This document shows, piece after piece, positions 44,210 to 52,717 of a stretch of 64,000 bases of DNA. Origin of the DNA: Azospirillum sp. 412522 (GTDB lineage: Bacteria > Pseudomonadota > Alphaproteobacteria > Azospirillales > Azospirillaceae); contig NZ_RWIJ01000026.1 in assembly GCF_019805165.1 (NCBI RefSeq), positions 929 to 64,928 of the forward strand, written 5' to 3'. Numbering within the stretch: position 1 is the stretch's first letter; every line of letters starts with the position of its first letter. The position numbers and the translations under genes were made by a program. Under the pieces are notes generated by a model, which made no database searches, was not told the DNA's origin, and saw only the letters and a list, made by a program, of their open reading frames with translations.

Positions 44210-44738
44210 CCTTCTTGCCCGTTCCGGTGTAGACGAAATCGTTGGTCACGGTGAAGGGTTCGAACCACGGCTTGACGCCGGTTTCCTTGTCCACGTGACG
44301 CCCGAAATGGTTGCCGTGGGAGGCCGTCGGCGGGGAGATGCGGTAGCTCACCGTGTACTTGCCGGGGCCGGCGAGCTTCACGTTCTCGCCATAATGCGGG
44401 CCATCGTTGGCGACCATGGGCATGAAGTCGCCCTTCGCGACGGTCTGGCCGTCCTTGGTCACTTCATAGCTGATGACGAGGTACGGAACCCAGTCACCCT
44501 TGGCGAAGCCGTTGACATTGCTCTTGGTCGCCTTGATGTCCGCTTCCATGTGGACGTCGGCGTCCTTGGCCGGGGTCATCATGCCCGCCGGTTCCATCTC
44601 GATCGGTTGCAGGTAGACCGCGGCGATTTCCATGCCCGCCTTTTCCTGGGGCTTGCCGATCGGATATTCCTTGGCCATGGCTGACGGAGACAAAGCGAGG
44701 GTGAGCGCGGCAATGGCCACGCCGGTGAAAATGTGCAT
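44199..44738 (-). CDS. P19/Tp34-family periplasmic iron-binding protein (FtrA-like)
   Basis: The 179-residue protein has a signal peptide ending PSAMA, then the P19 fold: AGMEIAAVYLQPIEMEPAG, DVHMEADIKATKSN, and the C-terminal PPTASHGNHFGRHVD. The Met, Glu and His residues in these motifs form the metal site in homologues. It binds ferrous iron or copper in the periplasm. It is the first gene of the ftr operon, directly behind a Fur-type box. The 35-residue tail ends KKGGY. Confidence 0.9.
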   Translation of the reverse strand: MHIFTGVAIAALTLALSPSAMAKEYPIGKPQEKAGMEIAAVYLQPIEMEPAGMMTPAKDADVHMEADIKATKSNVNGFAKGDWVPYLVISYEVTKDGQTVAKGDFMPMVANDGPHYGENVKLAGPGKYTVSYRISPPTASHGNHFGRHVDKETGVKPWFEPFTVTNDFVYTGTGKKGGY

Positions 44739-44753
44739 TTTCAGCTGCCTAGT

Positions 44754-44768
44754 TGCGAATGAATTGCA
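44754..44768. promoter_or_regulatory. Fur-type box upstream of the ftr operon
   Basis: TGCGAATGAATTGCA is an imperfect 15-bp palindrome (TGC...GCA ends, AT-rich interior) 16 bp upstream of the P19 homologue start. It resembles alphaproteobacterial Fur or Irr operators. Its position beside an iron operon supports iron-responsive repression. Confidence 0.5.
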
Positions 44769-45043
44769 TTATGAAGTGAAGGCCCGAACGGCACGTCCCG
44801 TCAACAAGTTCTTTTCCGGTATACAGCCGGTTTTTCGAATATCCGGCGGTTATGGCCCGTAATGCTGCGTTATGTCGCAGTCTCTGAACTCGCCAGTCTT
44901 TGTATTCGACTGATAGTCTTGTATGCGGAACGTTGCGGGTACCGCCTTGCACCGGCGCAAGTTCGACCGGCAGGGGACGGAATGGGCCTGTCTGTATTCC
45001 GGTTCTATTTATGGAAATGAGTGAGAAGCGCCCTGAACGTGGA

Positions 45044-45075
45044 AATGCCGCCCGATCGCATGACCGGGCGGCATT
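45044..45075 (-). terminator. Rho-independent terminator of hppD
   Basis: AATGCCGCCCG and CGGGCGGCATT form a perfect 11-bp GC-rich stem with a 10-nt loop, 30 bp after the hppD stop. A short T run follows on the minus strand. Confidence 0.65.
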
Positions 45076-45105
45076 CGGAACCTCTTACCTGCAAGGGCCT
45101 GATGC

Positions 45106-46179
45106 TCAGGCCGCATCCTCGCTCAGCACGCCGCGGCGGATCTGGTCGAGTTCGATGGATTCGAACAGCGCCTTGAAGTTGCCTTCGCCGAAGCCCTCGT
45201 TGCCGATGCGCTGGATGATCTCGAAGAAGATCGGGCCGATGACGTTCTGGGTGAAGATCTGCAGCAGCAGGCCCTGCCCTTCGGTCGGGGCGCCGTCGAC
45301 CAGGATCCGGTTGGCCTGAAGACGCCCCAGATCCTGGCCGTGGCCGGGCACGCGGCTGTCGATCCGCTCGTAATAGGTGTCGGGCGTGTCCTGGAACGGG
45401 GTGCCCAGGCCGCGCATCGTCTCGACCGTGTGGACGATGTCGTCAGTGCCGAGCGCCACGTGCTGGATGCCCTCGCCCTTGTAGTCGCGCAGATATTCGA
45501 CGATCTGCGACTTGTTGTCGGCCGACTCGTTGATCGGAATGCGGATCTTGCCGCAGGGGCTGGTCATTGCCTTCGACCGCAGGCCGGTCAGCTTGCCTTC
45601 GATGTCGAAGTAGCGGATCTCGCGGAAACCGAACAGGCGGGTGTAGAAGCCGGCCCACTCCTCCATCCGCCCGGTATGGACGTTGTGGGTCAGATGGTCG
45701 ATGTAGGTCAGGCCGGCGCCCTTCGGATGCTGGTCCACCCCGGGCAGCGGCACGAAATCGACCTCGTAGATGCTGCCGCGGTCGGCATAGCGGTCGACGA
45801 GGTAGATCAGCGAATCGCCGATGCCCTTGATGGCGGGGATGTTCAGTTCCATCGCGCCGACGCGGGTCTCGACCCCCCAGGCGCCGAGGTCGAGTGCGCG
45901 GCGGTAGGCGAAGGCGGCGTCGGCGACGCGGAAGGCGATGGCGCAGATCGACGGGCCGTGCTGGGCGGCGAAGTTGCGCGGGAAACCCGACGGCTCGGCA
46001 TTGACGATGAAGTTCACGTCACCCTGGCGGTAGAGCGTCACGTCCTTCGACCGGTGGCGGGCGATGGCGGTGAAGCCCAGCTGCTCGAACAGGCGGCCCA
46101 GCGCCGCGGTGTCCGGCGCGGTGAATTCGATGAACTCGAACCCGTCGGTCTTCATCGGGTTTTCCCACATGTCGGCCAT
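45106..46179 (-). CDS. hppD: 4-hydroxyphenylpyruvate dioxygenase
   Basis: Starting at ATG 46179 behind GGGAGGGTGG, the 357-residue enzyme has two vicinal-oxygen-chelate domains. The Fe(II) ligands are visible as H162 (IDHLTHNVH), H240 (IQHVALGTDD) and E320 (PIFFEIIQR), matching the Pseudomonas enzyme closely in position. It converts 4-hydroxyphenylpyruvate to homogentisate in tyrosine catabolism, and homogentisate may also feed pigment or quinone products. It is divergent from an Lrp/AsnC regulator gene with 129 bp between starts. Confidence 0.95.
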   Translation of the reverse strand: MADMWENPMKTDGFEFIEFTAPDTAALGRLFEQLGFTAIARHRSKDVTLYRQGDVNFIVNAEPSGFPRNFAAQHGPSICAIAFRVADAAFAYRRALDLGAWGVETRVGAMELNIPAIKGIGDSLIYLVDRYADRGSIYEVDFVPLPGVDQHPKGAGLTYIDHLTHNVHTGRMEEWAGFYTRLFGFREIRYFDIEGKLTGLRSKAMTSPCGKIRIPINESADNKSQIVEYLRDYKGEGIQHVALGTDDIVHTVETMRGLGTPFQDTPDTYYERIDSRVPGHGQDLGRLQANRILVDGAPTEGQGLLLQIFTQNVIGPIFFEIIQRIGNEGFGEGNFKALFESIELDQIRRGVLSEDAA

Positions 46180-46308
46180 GGCCACCCTCCCTTGGATCAT
46201 GCTGCGATCAGTATGCCGGACTGTCCGTGGAAATAGCTTTCAAAGTGGGGCGGGCATACCTATGATTTTGGCAGGATTTTTCGCCATACCGTAATATGCC
46301 GGAGAAGT

Positions 46309-46815
46309 TTGCCGTTGCCCGCCACGCTATCGGAAACCGACGTCAGAATCCTGATCGCCCTCCAGGAGGATTCGCGCCTGACCGTGCAGGAGCTGGCCGA
46401 CCGCGTCGGGACCTCGCCCTCCTCCTGCTGGCGCCGCCTGAAGTCGCTGGAGGAGACCGGAGTGATCCGCCGCTACACGGCGCTGGTCGATCCGAAGGCG
46501 GCATCGGTCGGCGAATGCGTCTTCGCCCATGTGACGCTGGACCACCATTCCGCCGAAACCGCCGCCGTCTTCATCGACGCGGTGCGCAAGAGGCCGGAGG
46601 TGCTGGAATGCTACGCGGTATCGGGGGACGCGGACTATCTGCTGCGGGTCGCAGTGCGGGCCATCGCCGACTACAACCGCTTCCTGGAGGAGTTCGTGTT
46701 CCAACTGCCCTTCCAGGTCCGCATCCGCTCCAACTTCGCCCTGAAGGAAATCAAGTTCGAGACGGCGCTGCCGCTGGGATCGCCTCTGGGACCATCGCTG
46801 GGGGGCGGGGCGTAG
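46309..46815 (+). CDS. Lrp/AsnC family transcriptional regulator
   Basis: The 168-residue protein begins with a TTG codon (46309, or 46315). Its N-terminal helix-turn-helix is LTVQELADRVGTSPSSCWRR, followed by LKSLEETGVIRRYTALVDPK. The RAM ligand-binding domain contains VLECYAVSGDADYLLRV. It is divergent from hppD and is the obvious candidate for tyrosine- or aromatic-amino-acid-responsive control of it. The 129-bp spacer is AT-rich near its centre. The GGAG ribosome binding site is 4 nt from the first TTG. Confidence 0.88.
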   Translation: MPLPATLSETDVRILIALQEDSRLTVQELADRVGTSPSSCWRRLKSLEETGVIRRYTALVDPKAASVGECVFAHVTLDHHSAETAAVFIDAVRKRPEVLECYAVSGDADYLLRVAVRAIADYNRFLEEFVFQLPFQVRIRSNFALKEIKFETALPLGSPLGPSLGGGA

Positions 46816-46834
46816 CGCCCCCCGTGACAAGTCC

Positions 46835-47983
46835 CTACCCTGCCACGCGGCGCTTGGCCTGCACGGCGGCTGCGGCAGCCGCGGGATGCGGGCCGGCAAT
46901 CCGGTCGAGAAGGAGGTCCAGGCCGGTGCGGCTGGTCTCGTAGGCGACACGCGCACGGGTCAGCGTCTGCGCCGAAGCGGCGGCGAGCGCCTCGCGGTCG
47001 TCGGCCCAGGCCGACAGGATCGGCAGCGCCGCCTTCACGAAGTCGGCGTTCTGCGGCACCAGACCGTCGGACGGGATGTCGGAACCGATGCAGCCGCGCT
47101 CATAGGCCAGCACCGGCACGCCGGCCGCCATCGCCTCGAACAGGACCAGCGGCTGCGCTTCGTTACGGTAGCGGGTGGGGAAGACGAAGACGTCGATGTC
47201 GCGGTAGAAGGCCTCCTTGGCCTCGCCATGGACCGGGCCGTGATACTCCACCGCCCCGTCGAACGCCATCAGCCCGGCGGCGATCATCGCATTGTCCCTC
47301 GGCTTCAGCCCCGGGCCGGCCAGTACCAGCCTGGCGTCCACCCCCTCGAGCTGCAGGGCGCGCAGCAGGGCGAACATCGTATCCAGCCCTTTTTCGCTGC
47401 ACAGGTTCGACAAATGGCCGATGCGCAAGGGGCCGTCGCGCCGCGGGCGCGGGGCTGCGTCGGGAACGGAGAAGATGGCGTTCGACATGGTCATGCAGGT
47501 GCGCGCCGCCGGGTAGATCGACTGGAAGCGCATCTGCATCGCCGGGCACAGCAGCACATGGGTGCAGTCGGCCCCGGCGGTCCGGGTCAGCAGCCGCATC
47601 CGCCAAGTCGGTTTGCTGATGGTGGCGAAGGAATGATGGTGCAGCACCCGCTCGTAGCCGAACAGCCTTGCGGTCCCGGCCAATGCTGCGGTGTAGAGCG
47701 CGCCCCAGCCGGAATCCACCGGCATGTAGAAACGCCGGTCCGGCTTGCGCAGCCCGGCGGCGAGCCGGCCCATGGTGCCGAACACCCGGGTCATCTTGCG
47801 CAGATGGTAGGCGACGCCGCCGCCGTTCCAGCCGGGCGACAGGTCGGCGACCTCCACACGGCCGCGCCCCCGCATGCGGTCCTGCAGACGCTCCAGCACC
47901 AGGGCCGTCACCCGGCTCATCCCGTCCACCGGCGGCGGCAGGCGCCCGGAGACGACCACATGGGTGCGCGCGTTCCGTTCCAT
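46835..47983 (-). CDS. Family 4 glycosyltransferase
   Basis: The 382-residue protein has the GT-B fold of GT4. The N-terminal half binds the acceptor (VVVSGRLPPPVDGMSRVTAL). The C-terminal half has the donor-site segment RIGHLSNLCSEKGLDTMFAL and the E-x7-E motif region RNEAQPLVLFEAMAAGVPVL. It starts at ATG 47983 behind GGGAGTTGACG, 2 bp after the stop of the next transferase, and is last in the transferase run. It would add one sugar to a lipid-linked polysaccharide repeat unit at the cytoplasmic face. The donor is unknown. Confidence 0.88.
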   Translation of the reverse strand: MERNARTHVVVSGRLPPPVDGMSRVTALVLERLQDRMRGRGRVEVADLSPGWNGGGVAYHLRKMTRVFGTMGRLAAGLRKPDRRFYMPVDSGWGALYTAALAGTARLFGYERVLHHHSFATISKPTWRMRLLTRTAGADCTHVLLCPAMQMRFQSIYPAARTCMTMSNAIFSVPDAAPRPRRDGPLRIGHLSNLCSEKGLDTMFALLRALQLEGVDARLVLAGPGLKPRDNAMIAAGLMAFDGAVEYHGPVHGEAKEAFYRDIDVFVFPTRYRNEAQPLVLFEAMAAGVPVLAYERGCIGSDIPSDGLVPQNADFVKAALPILSAWADDREALAAASAQTLTRARVAYETSRTGLDLLLDRIAGPHPAAAAAAVQAKRRVAG

Positions 47984-47985
47984 CG

Positions 47986-49227
47986 TCAACTCCCGGTCAG
48001 TGCCGCTCCGGTCGACCGGCCGTGCTGGCCACCCTCCGGGTCGGCGGTGTAGTCGGACACATAGTCCGTGTCCGCGCTGCGCTCCGCCTTCGGGCCGCCC
48101 AGCGCCACCACGGCCTTCTCCACCGACAGGGCGAAGAAGCTGGCGTCGGCCAACGCCTGGAAAGGCCGCCCGTTCAGGCTCAGGCGTCGCCACTCCTCCT
48201 CGTCGCCCGCCACCGACAGCATGTAGCGCGCCAGCCCCTCGGGGTTGTCGGGCTCCACGATGTGGCCGTTCAACCCGCTGCGGATCAGCACGTCGCGCGC
48301 CCCGCACTGGTCGGACAGGATGGTCGGAACGCCCATGGCGAGGGCCTCGTTCACCACCAGACCGAACTGCTCCTCCAGCGACGGCAGCAGCAGGCAGAGC
48401 GTGGATCCCAGAGTCTCGGCGATCCCCTTCTCCTGCAGGAAGCCGCGGAAGATGATCGACCCGTCCAGCCCGCGCCGCGTCACCTCGGCCCGCAATTCCG
48501 CCTCCAGCGGACCGGACCCGCAGAGGTGCAGCGGGCGGGCGGCCGGACCGGCCAGCCGCCGGTAAATGTCGTAGGCTTCGACCGCCCGGAACAAGTTCTT
48601 CTTCGGGACGAAGCGCGCGATGATGGTGAAGTGGCGGTCGGCGAAGGGTACTCCGCCAGGGGCCGGCTCCATCCCGGACAGGCGGCGGATGCGGTCCAAC
48701 GACAGCGTGTCGTACCCGATATAGAGCCTGTCCTTCGGGAGGCCCAGCAGGCGGAAGTAATCCACCGTGCGGTGACTGCCGCCGATCCCCGCCTGATAGG
48801 GGGAGTAGAAGACGCTCTTGACCATTTCGCGCCACAGGATGCGCGGCTTGTCGTCGTATTTGGACGCGTTCATGTTGATGACCTTGCGCCCCATCAGCCG
48901 CATGGTCAGCGCCAGTGCGAAGACGTCCGGGTCCTCGTAGTGGCACAGGAAGACATAGCGCGCGTCGGCGTTGCGGCATTCCCGCAGCAGGGCGCGATAG
49001 ACCTCGGCCTTGGACAGGTCCGCCTTCGACCGGCCGGGGAACAGGGTGATCTTGCGGAAATTCTGCCCCGTCCCGGTCGAATCCCAGGCGTAGGTATGCG
49101 ATTTCGACCCGACCTCCAGCCCGACCACGTCGTAGACGTGACCCAGCCGGCGGCCGACCGCCTCCAGCCGGTCCATGTGGTAGGGGCCGAACATCTCCCA
49201 ACTGAAGACCAGCGCGGGCTTCTTCAT
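47986..49227 (-). CDS. Family 4 glycosyltransferase
   Basis: The 413-residue GT-B protein starts at ATG 49227 behind GGGAGAGGCAGC. The donor half contains FTIIARFVPKKNLFRAVEAY and the GT4 signature LPSLEEQFGLVVNEALAMGV. A later tract, SDQCGARDVLIRSGLNGHIV, is also typical. The N-terminus (VFSWEMFGPYHMDRLEAVG) resembles acceptor-binding loops of exopolysaccharide transferases. It overlaps the upstream transferase by 4 bp and is part of one transcription unit with its neighbours. The specific sugar is unknown. Confidence 0.88.
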   Translation of the reverse strand: MKKPALVFSWEMFGPYHMDRLEAVGRRLGHVYDVVGLEVGSKSHTYAWDSTGTGQNFRKITLFPGRSKADLSKAEVYRALLRECRNADARYVFLCHYEDPDVFALALTMRLMGRKVINMNASKYDDKPRILWREMVKSVFYSPYQAGIGGSHRTVDYFRLLGLPKDRLYIGYDTLSLDRIRRLSGMEPAPGGVPFADRHFTIIARFVPKKNLFRAVEAYDIYRRLAGPAARPLHLCGSGPLEAELRAEVTRRGLDGSIIFRGFLQEKGIAETLGSTLCLLLPSLEEQFGLVVNEALAMGVPTILSDQCGARDVLIRSGLNGHIVEPDNPEGLARYMLSVAGDEEEWRRLSLNGRPFQALADASFFALSVEKAVVALGGPKAERSADTDYVSDYTADPEGGQHGRSTGAALTGS

Positions 49228-50519
49228 GCTGCCTCTCCCAACAGAAGGCGGGCGTAGCGGTCGAGCGCCACGGCACGGGTGGCGTTCGTCTCCACCCAGG
49301 CGCGGCCGCGACGGCCCATGGCGGTGGCGCGGGCGGGATCCGACAGCAGGGCCGCCACCGCTTCGGCCATGGCGCGCGGCTGCTCCGGCGGGGTGCACAG
49401 GAAGGCGCCGACCTGGGCCTCCAGCGTGGCGAGCGCCGATCCCGGCAGGCAGGTGCTGACGAAGGGGCGGCCGGCGGCGAGGATGGTCACCGCCTTGCCG
49501 GGCATGGCGAAGGCCGCCCCTTCGGGCCGCTGGGGCACCAGATGGACGTCGCCCTCCGCCATCGCCTCGTTCAGCTGGTCCTTCGGCGCCAGCGGCTGGA
49601 AGATCACGTTGCCCAGCCCCATGGTCCGGGCCTGCGCCTTCAGCTCCTCCTCCAGACCGCCCTGCCCGCGCAGCTTGATCCGCGCCTGCGGCATCAGCTC
49701 CGCCAGATGGCCTGCCATCTCCAGCACCTGCTCCAGCCCCTGCTTGCGGGCGAAGGCGCCGCTGTAGAGCGCGGTCGGCGGCTGGTCGGGGCGCGGCAGC
49801 GGATAGACCGCGTCGGCATCGACATGGGGCGGGATCACATGGATCGGCCGGGTGACGCCCAGCTCCTCCAGCACGCCGCGCATCGGCTCCGACAGCACGA
49901 CGATGGCGTCGGCGCGGTTCAGCGCCGCACGCTCCATGGCGCGGATCGCCTTGACCGCCGCCTTGCCGCCCATGCCCAAGGCACCGGCGAGGCCCGACTG
50001 GATGTCGTGGACGATGGCGACGTGGCGGCCGCCCGGCGCCTTGAAGCGGTTGGCGATCGCCACCGACAGGATCGACGGGCAGAGCGACAGCACCGCGGCA
50101 TGCCGCCCGACCCGGCCGCGGGCGCGGGCGGCGGCGAAGCCGGCATGCAGCACGCCCTCGTGGATCAGCCGCGCCTTCATGCCGCCGCCGGCCGGCGGGA
50201 TGGTGTGCAGGCGCTCGATCAGCACCCCGTCCACCGTCCTGCTGTCCTGCGCCCCGTCGGCATAGCCGTCATAGACTTTGTTGCCGGGATAGTTGGGACG
50301 CGCGGTCAGCACCGTGGTCTCCGCCCCGGCCGCTGCGAAGGCGGTGGCGAGGTCGGTCATCATCGGCGCGCTGCCGGCCGGTTCCGGCCAATAGCTCTGC
50401 GCCACGAGCAGCAGTTCTTCCGGCACGGGCACGTCCGCCAGGGAAAGCGCGCCCGCCGAGGCCTTGGAAGCCGGCCGGTCGAAGACCGGCGGCCGCAGAT
50501 GGATGGAATCGTCCGGCAT
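49224..50519 (-). CDS. Family 4 glycosyltransferase (WcaI-like)
   Basis: The 431-residue protein resembles colanic-acid WcaI-type transferases. The N-terminal half has LLLVAQSYWPEPAGSAPMMT, TDLATAFAAAGAETTVLTAR and PNYPGNKVYDGYADG. The C-terminal donor half has ALYSGAFARKQGLEQVLEMA and GKAVTILAAGRPFV. WcaI is a fucosyltransferase-type enzyme in E. coli colanic acid synthesis, and the next gene upstream encodes GDP-L-fucose synthase, so use of GDP-fucose is plausible but not shown. The first 40 residues precede the conserved core and may be an extension. Confidence 0.85.
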   Translation of the reverse strand: MPDDSIHLRPPVFDRPASKASAGALSLADVPVPEELLLVAQSYWPEPAGSAPMMTDLATAFAAAGAETTVLTARPNYPGNKVYDGYADGAQDSRTVDGVLIERLHTIPPAGGGMKARLIHEGVLHAGFAAARARGRVGRHAAVLSLCPSILSVAIANRFKAPGGRHVAIVHDIQSGLAGALGMGGKAAVKAIRAMERAALNRADAIVVLSEPMRGVLEELGVTRPIHVIPPHVDADAVYPLPRPDQPPTALYSGAFARKQGLEQVLEMAGHLAELMPQARIKLRGQGGLEEELKAQARTMGLGNVIFQPLAPKDQLNEAMAEGDVHLVPQRPEGAAFAMPGKAVTILAAGRPFVSTCLPGSALATLEAQVGAFLCTPPEQPRAMAEAVAALLSDPARATAMGRRGRAWVETNATRAVALDRYARLLLGEAA

Positions 50520-50525
50520 CGGCCT

Positions 50526-51491
50526 TTACTCCGCTGCCTGCTTGGAGGCTTGGTGACGGTCCGGAGCGGCATTCTCCAGGAACCAGTCGTAGGTGCGGCG
50601 CAGCCCCTCCTCCAGCGACACCTTCGGGCGCCAGCCGGTGGCGAACAGGCGCGACACGTCCATCAGCTTGCGCGGATGGCCGTCGGGCTTGCTCAGATCG
50701 TGGGTCAGCGTGCCGGGATAGCCGACGGTGTCGCGGATCAGCGCCGCGAGGTCGGCGATGGCGATGTCGTCGCCGGGGCCGACATTGATGATCTCCCCGC
50801 TGTCGTAATGGTCCATCAGATGCAGGCAGGCATCCGCCATGTCGTCGACATAGAGGAACTCGCGCCGCGGCGTGCCGGTGCCCCACAGGGTGACGGTCGG
50901 GTCGCCCGCCATCTTGGCGTCGTGGAAGCGGCGGATCATGCCCGGCAGCGCATGGGAGGTCTCGGGGTCGAAATGGTCGCCGGGGCCGTACAGGTTCGAC
51001 GGCATGGCGCAGATGGCGTTGAAGCCGTACTGGCGCCGGTAGGCCTGGCACATGGTGATGCCGGCGATCTTGGCGACGGCGTAGGGCTTGTTGCTCGGCT
51101 CCATCTCGCCGGTCAGCAGCGCCTCTTCCTTGATCGGCTGCTCGGCATGCTTGGGGTAGAGGCAGGAGGACCCGAGGAACAGCAGCTTTTTCACGCCGGC
51201 GCGCCAGGCGGCGTCGATGACGTTGTTCTGGATCAGCAGGTTGTCGCGGATGAAGTCGCCGCCGAAGCGGTCGTTGGCAAGGATGCCGCCCACCTTCGCC
51301 GCGGCGAGGATCACCTGATCGATGCCCTCGCGGTCGAAGAAGGCGCGCACCGCCGCCTGATCGGTCAGGTCGAGCTGCGACCGGTCGCGGATCACGAGGC
51401 CGGTGTGCCCGGCTTCGGTCAGTCGCCGCAGAATGGCGGATCCGACGAGTCCCCGGTGTCCGGCGACGAAGATGCGGCTGTTGCGGTCCAT
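50526..51491 (-). CDS. fcl: GDP-L-fucose synthase
   Basis: The 321-residue short-chain-type epimerase/reductase starts at ATG 51491 behind AAGGAG. Features are FVAGHRGLVGSAILR (NADP site), AAAKVGGI, the catalytic region GSSCLYPKHAEQPIKEEALL, and NKPYAVAKIAG with the Tyr-Lys pair. NLYGPGDHFDPETSHALPGM holds the conserved catalytic His. It converts GDP-4-keto-6-deoxymannose to GDP-L-fucose. The enzyme that makes the substrate, GDP-mannose 4,6-dehydratase, is not in the window. Confidence 0.93.
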   Translation of the reverse strand: MDRNSRIFVAGHRGLVGSAILRRLTEAGHTGLVIRDRSQLDLTDQAAVRAFFDREGIDQVILAAAKVGGILANDRFGGDFIRDNLLIQNNVIDAAWRAGVKKLLFLGSSCLYPKHAEQPIKEEALLTGEMEPSNKPYAVAKIAGITMCQAYRRQYGFNAICAMPSNLYGPGDHFDPETSHALPGMIRRFHDAKMAGDPTVTLWGTGTPRREFLYVDDMADACLHLMDHYDSGEIINVGPGDDIAIADLAALIRDTVGYPGTLTHDLSKPDGHPRKLMDVSRLFATGWRPKVSLEEGLRRTYDWFLENAAPDRHQASKQAAE

Positions 51492-51544
51492 GCGGGCCGT
51501 CTCCTTAAGATCTTGCGTGCGAACCAATGCCTTGTCGGCCGTCG

Positions 51545-51614
51545 TTCCCGCGAAGGCGGGTTCCCGAGTTTCCAGGCGTTTGAACCGGAAGCCCGGAGCC
51601 CGCCTTTGCGGGGA
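51545..51614. repeat. Imperfect inverted repeat, REP-like intergenic element
   Basis: Arms TTCCCGCGAAGGCGGG (51545-51560) and CCCGCCTTTGCGGGGA (51599-51614) pair with 14 of 16 positions. The CCCGCGAAGGCGGG core resembles short palindromic repeats that are widespread in alphaproteobacterial intergenic DNA. It sits between fcl and the epimerase gene. Confidence 0.6.
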
Positions 51615-51625
51615 TCGCCTCTGGA

Positions 51626-51646
51626 GGCGTGACCGCGGGTCACGCC
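51626..51646 (-). terminator. Perfect 9-bp hairpin before the REP-like repeat
   Basis: GGCGTGACC and GGTCACGCC flank a 3-nt loop, 14 bp after the epimerase gene stop. No T tract follows, so a terminator or mRNA-stabilising role is uncertain. Confidence 0.4.
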
Positions 51647-51659
51647 CCCGAACGACGCC

Positions 51660-52655
51660 CTACTCCGCCGCCTGCCCCATGCGACCCAGATCGGCACGCG
51701 CCCGTTCGGCGTACCACTCGACCACGCCGGGCAGGCCGGCGGAGAGCGGGATGCGCGGGGTGAAGCCGAGCGCGGTCAGCTTTGCGATGTCGGGGCTGCG
51801 GCGATCGGTGCCGCCGGGGGCGGCCGGTCCCGGCATCACCTGGGCCTCGCGGCCGAGGCAGGCCACCGTCTGGCGGGCGAGGTCGGCGATGGTGACCTCC
51901 TCCGGGTTGCCGACATGGTAGATGCCGAGATGGGCGCCCTTGTCGATCACCGTCACGATGCCGTCGATGGCGTCGTCGATATGGACGAAGGCGCGGGTCT
52001 GGCGGCCGTCGCCCTGGATCTTGAAGGGCACCGCCCCGCTCGGGTGGCTGGCGATCGCCTCCACCGCGCGGCGGGAGAATTCCGGCACCACATGTTCCCA
52101 GCCCATGTCGGGACCGTAGACGTTGTGCGGACGGAAGATCGCCACGCGGTCGAAGCCGGTGCGGCCCCAGTTGACCGCCAGAAGCTCCGAGATCAGCTTG
52201 GAGCCGCCGTAGCTGTAGCGGGCGTTCAGCACGTCCGGCACCACCAGCGGCACCTCCTCCGGCGTCGGCACCAGCGGCGGGGTCTGGTAGGCTTCCGAGG
52301 AGGAGGCGACGACGAGGTCGCCCACGCCGTCGGCGCGGCAGGCGTCCAGCACGTTCAGCATGCCGCGCACGCCGACGTCCAGGACCACTTCAGGCTTCTC
52401 GTAGAAGTGCTTGGTTCCGTTGACGGCGGCCAGATGGAGGACGCCGTCGACGCCGCGCACCGCCTCGCGCACGGCGGCCGGGTCGCGGATGTCCCCCTGG
52501 ACGAACTCGACGTCGTCCAGCACGCCGGCCAGCCGCCCGGTGTGACCGCGCGAGTTGTCGTCCAGCACGCGGACGCGGTGGCCGTCGCGGACCAGCCGGT
52601 GGACCAGGGCGGCGCCGATGAAGCCGCTGCCGCCGGTGACGAGATAGTGTTTCAT
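51660..52655 (-). CDS. NAD-dependent nucleotide-sugar epimerase/dehydratase
   Basis: Starting at ATG 52655 behind GAAGGAATTTG, the 331-residue extended short-chain dehydrogenase has a Rossmann motif, TGGSGFIGAALV. It continues with HLAAVNGTKHFYEKPE, SSSEAYQTPPLVPTPE and the catalytic YSYGGSKLISEL. The specific reaction (4-epimerase, dehydratase or decarboxylase type) cannot be fixed from motifs. It lies between the NDP-sugar dehydrogenase gene and fcl on one strand and prepares an activated sugar for the polysaccharide. Confidence 0.85.
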   Translation of the reverse strand: MKHYLVTGGSGFIGAALVHRLVRDGHRVRVLDDNSRGHTGRLAGVLDDVEFVQGDIRDPAAVREAVRGVDGVLHLAAVNGTKHFYEKPEVVLDVGVRGMLNVLDACRADGVGDLVVASSSEAYQTPPLVPTPEEVPLVVPDVLNARYSYGGSKLISELLAVNWGRTGFDRVAIFRPHNVYGPDMGWEHVVPEFSRRAVEAIASHPSGAVPFKIQGDGRQTRAFVHIDDAIDGIVTVIDKGAHLGIYHVGNPEEVTIADLARQTVACLGREAQVMPGPAAPGGTDRRSPDIAKLTALGFTPRIPLSAGLPGVVEWYAERARADLGRMGQAAE

Positions 52656-52717
52656 GTCAGTCAAATTCCTTCTGCGGCCAGCCCATGGCAGGCCCGGATT
52701 CCGTCAGGCCGATTCCC

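Larger units (their letters stand above)
44739..45105. other. Intergenic region between the ftr operon and hppD
   Basis: The 367-bp gap contains the promoter and Fur-type box of the ftr operon near its left end and the hppD transcription terminator near its right end. The middle (44800-45040) shows no gene or RNA that I recognise. Confidence 0.5.
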
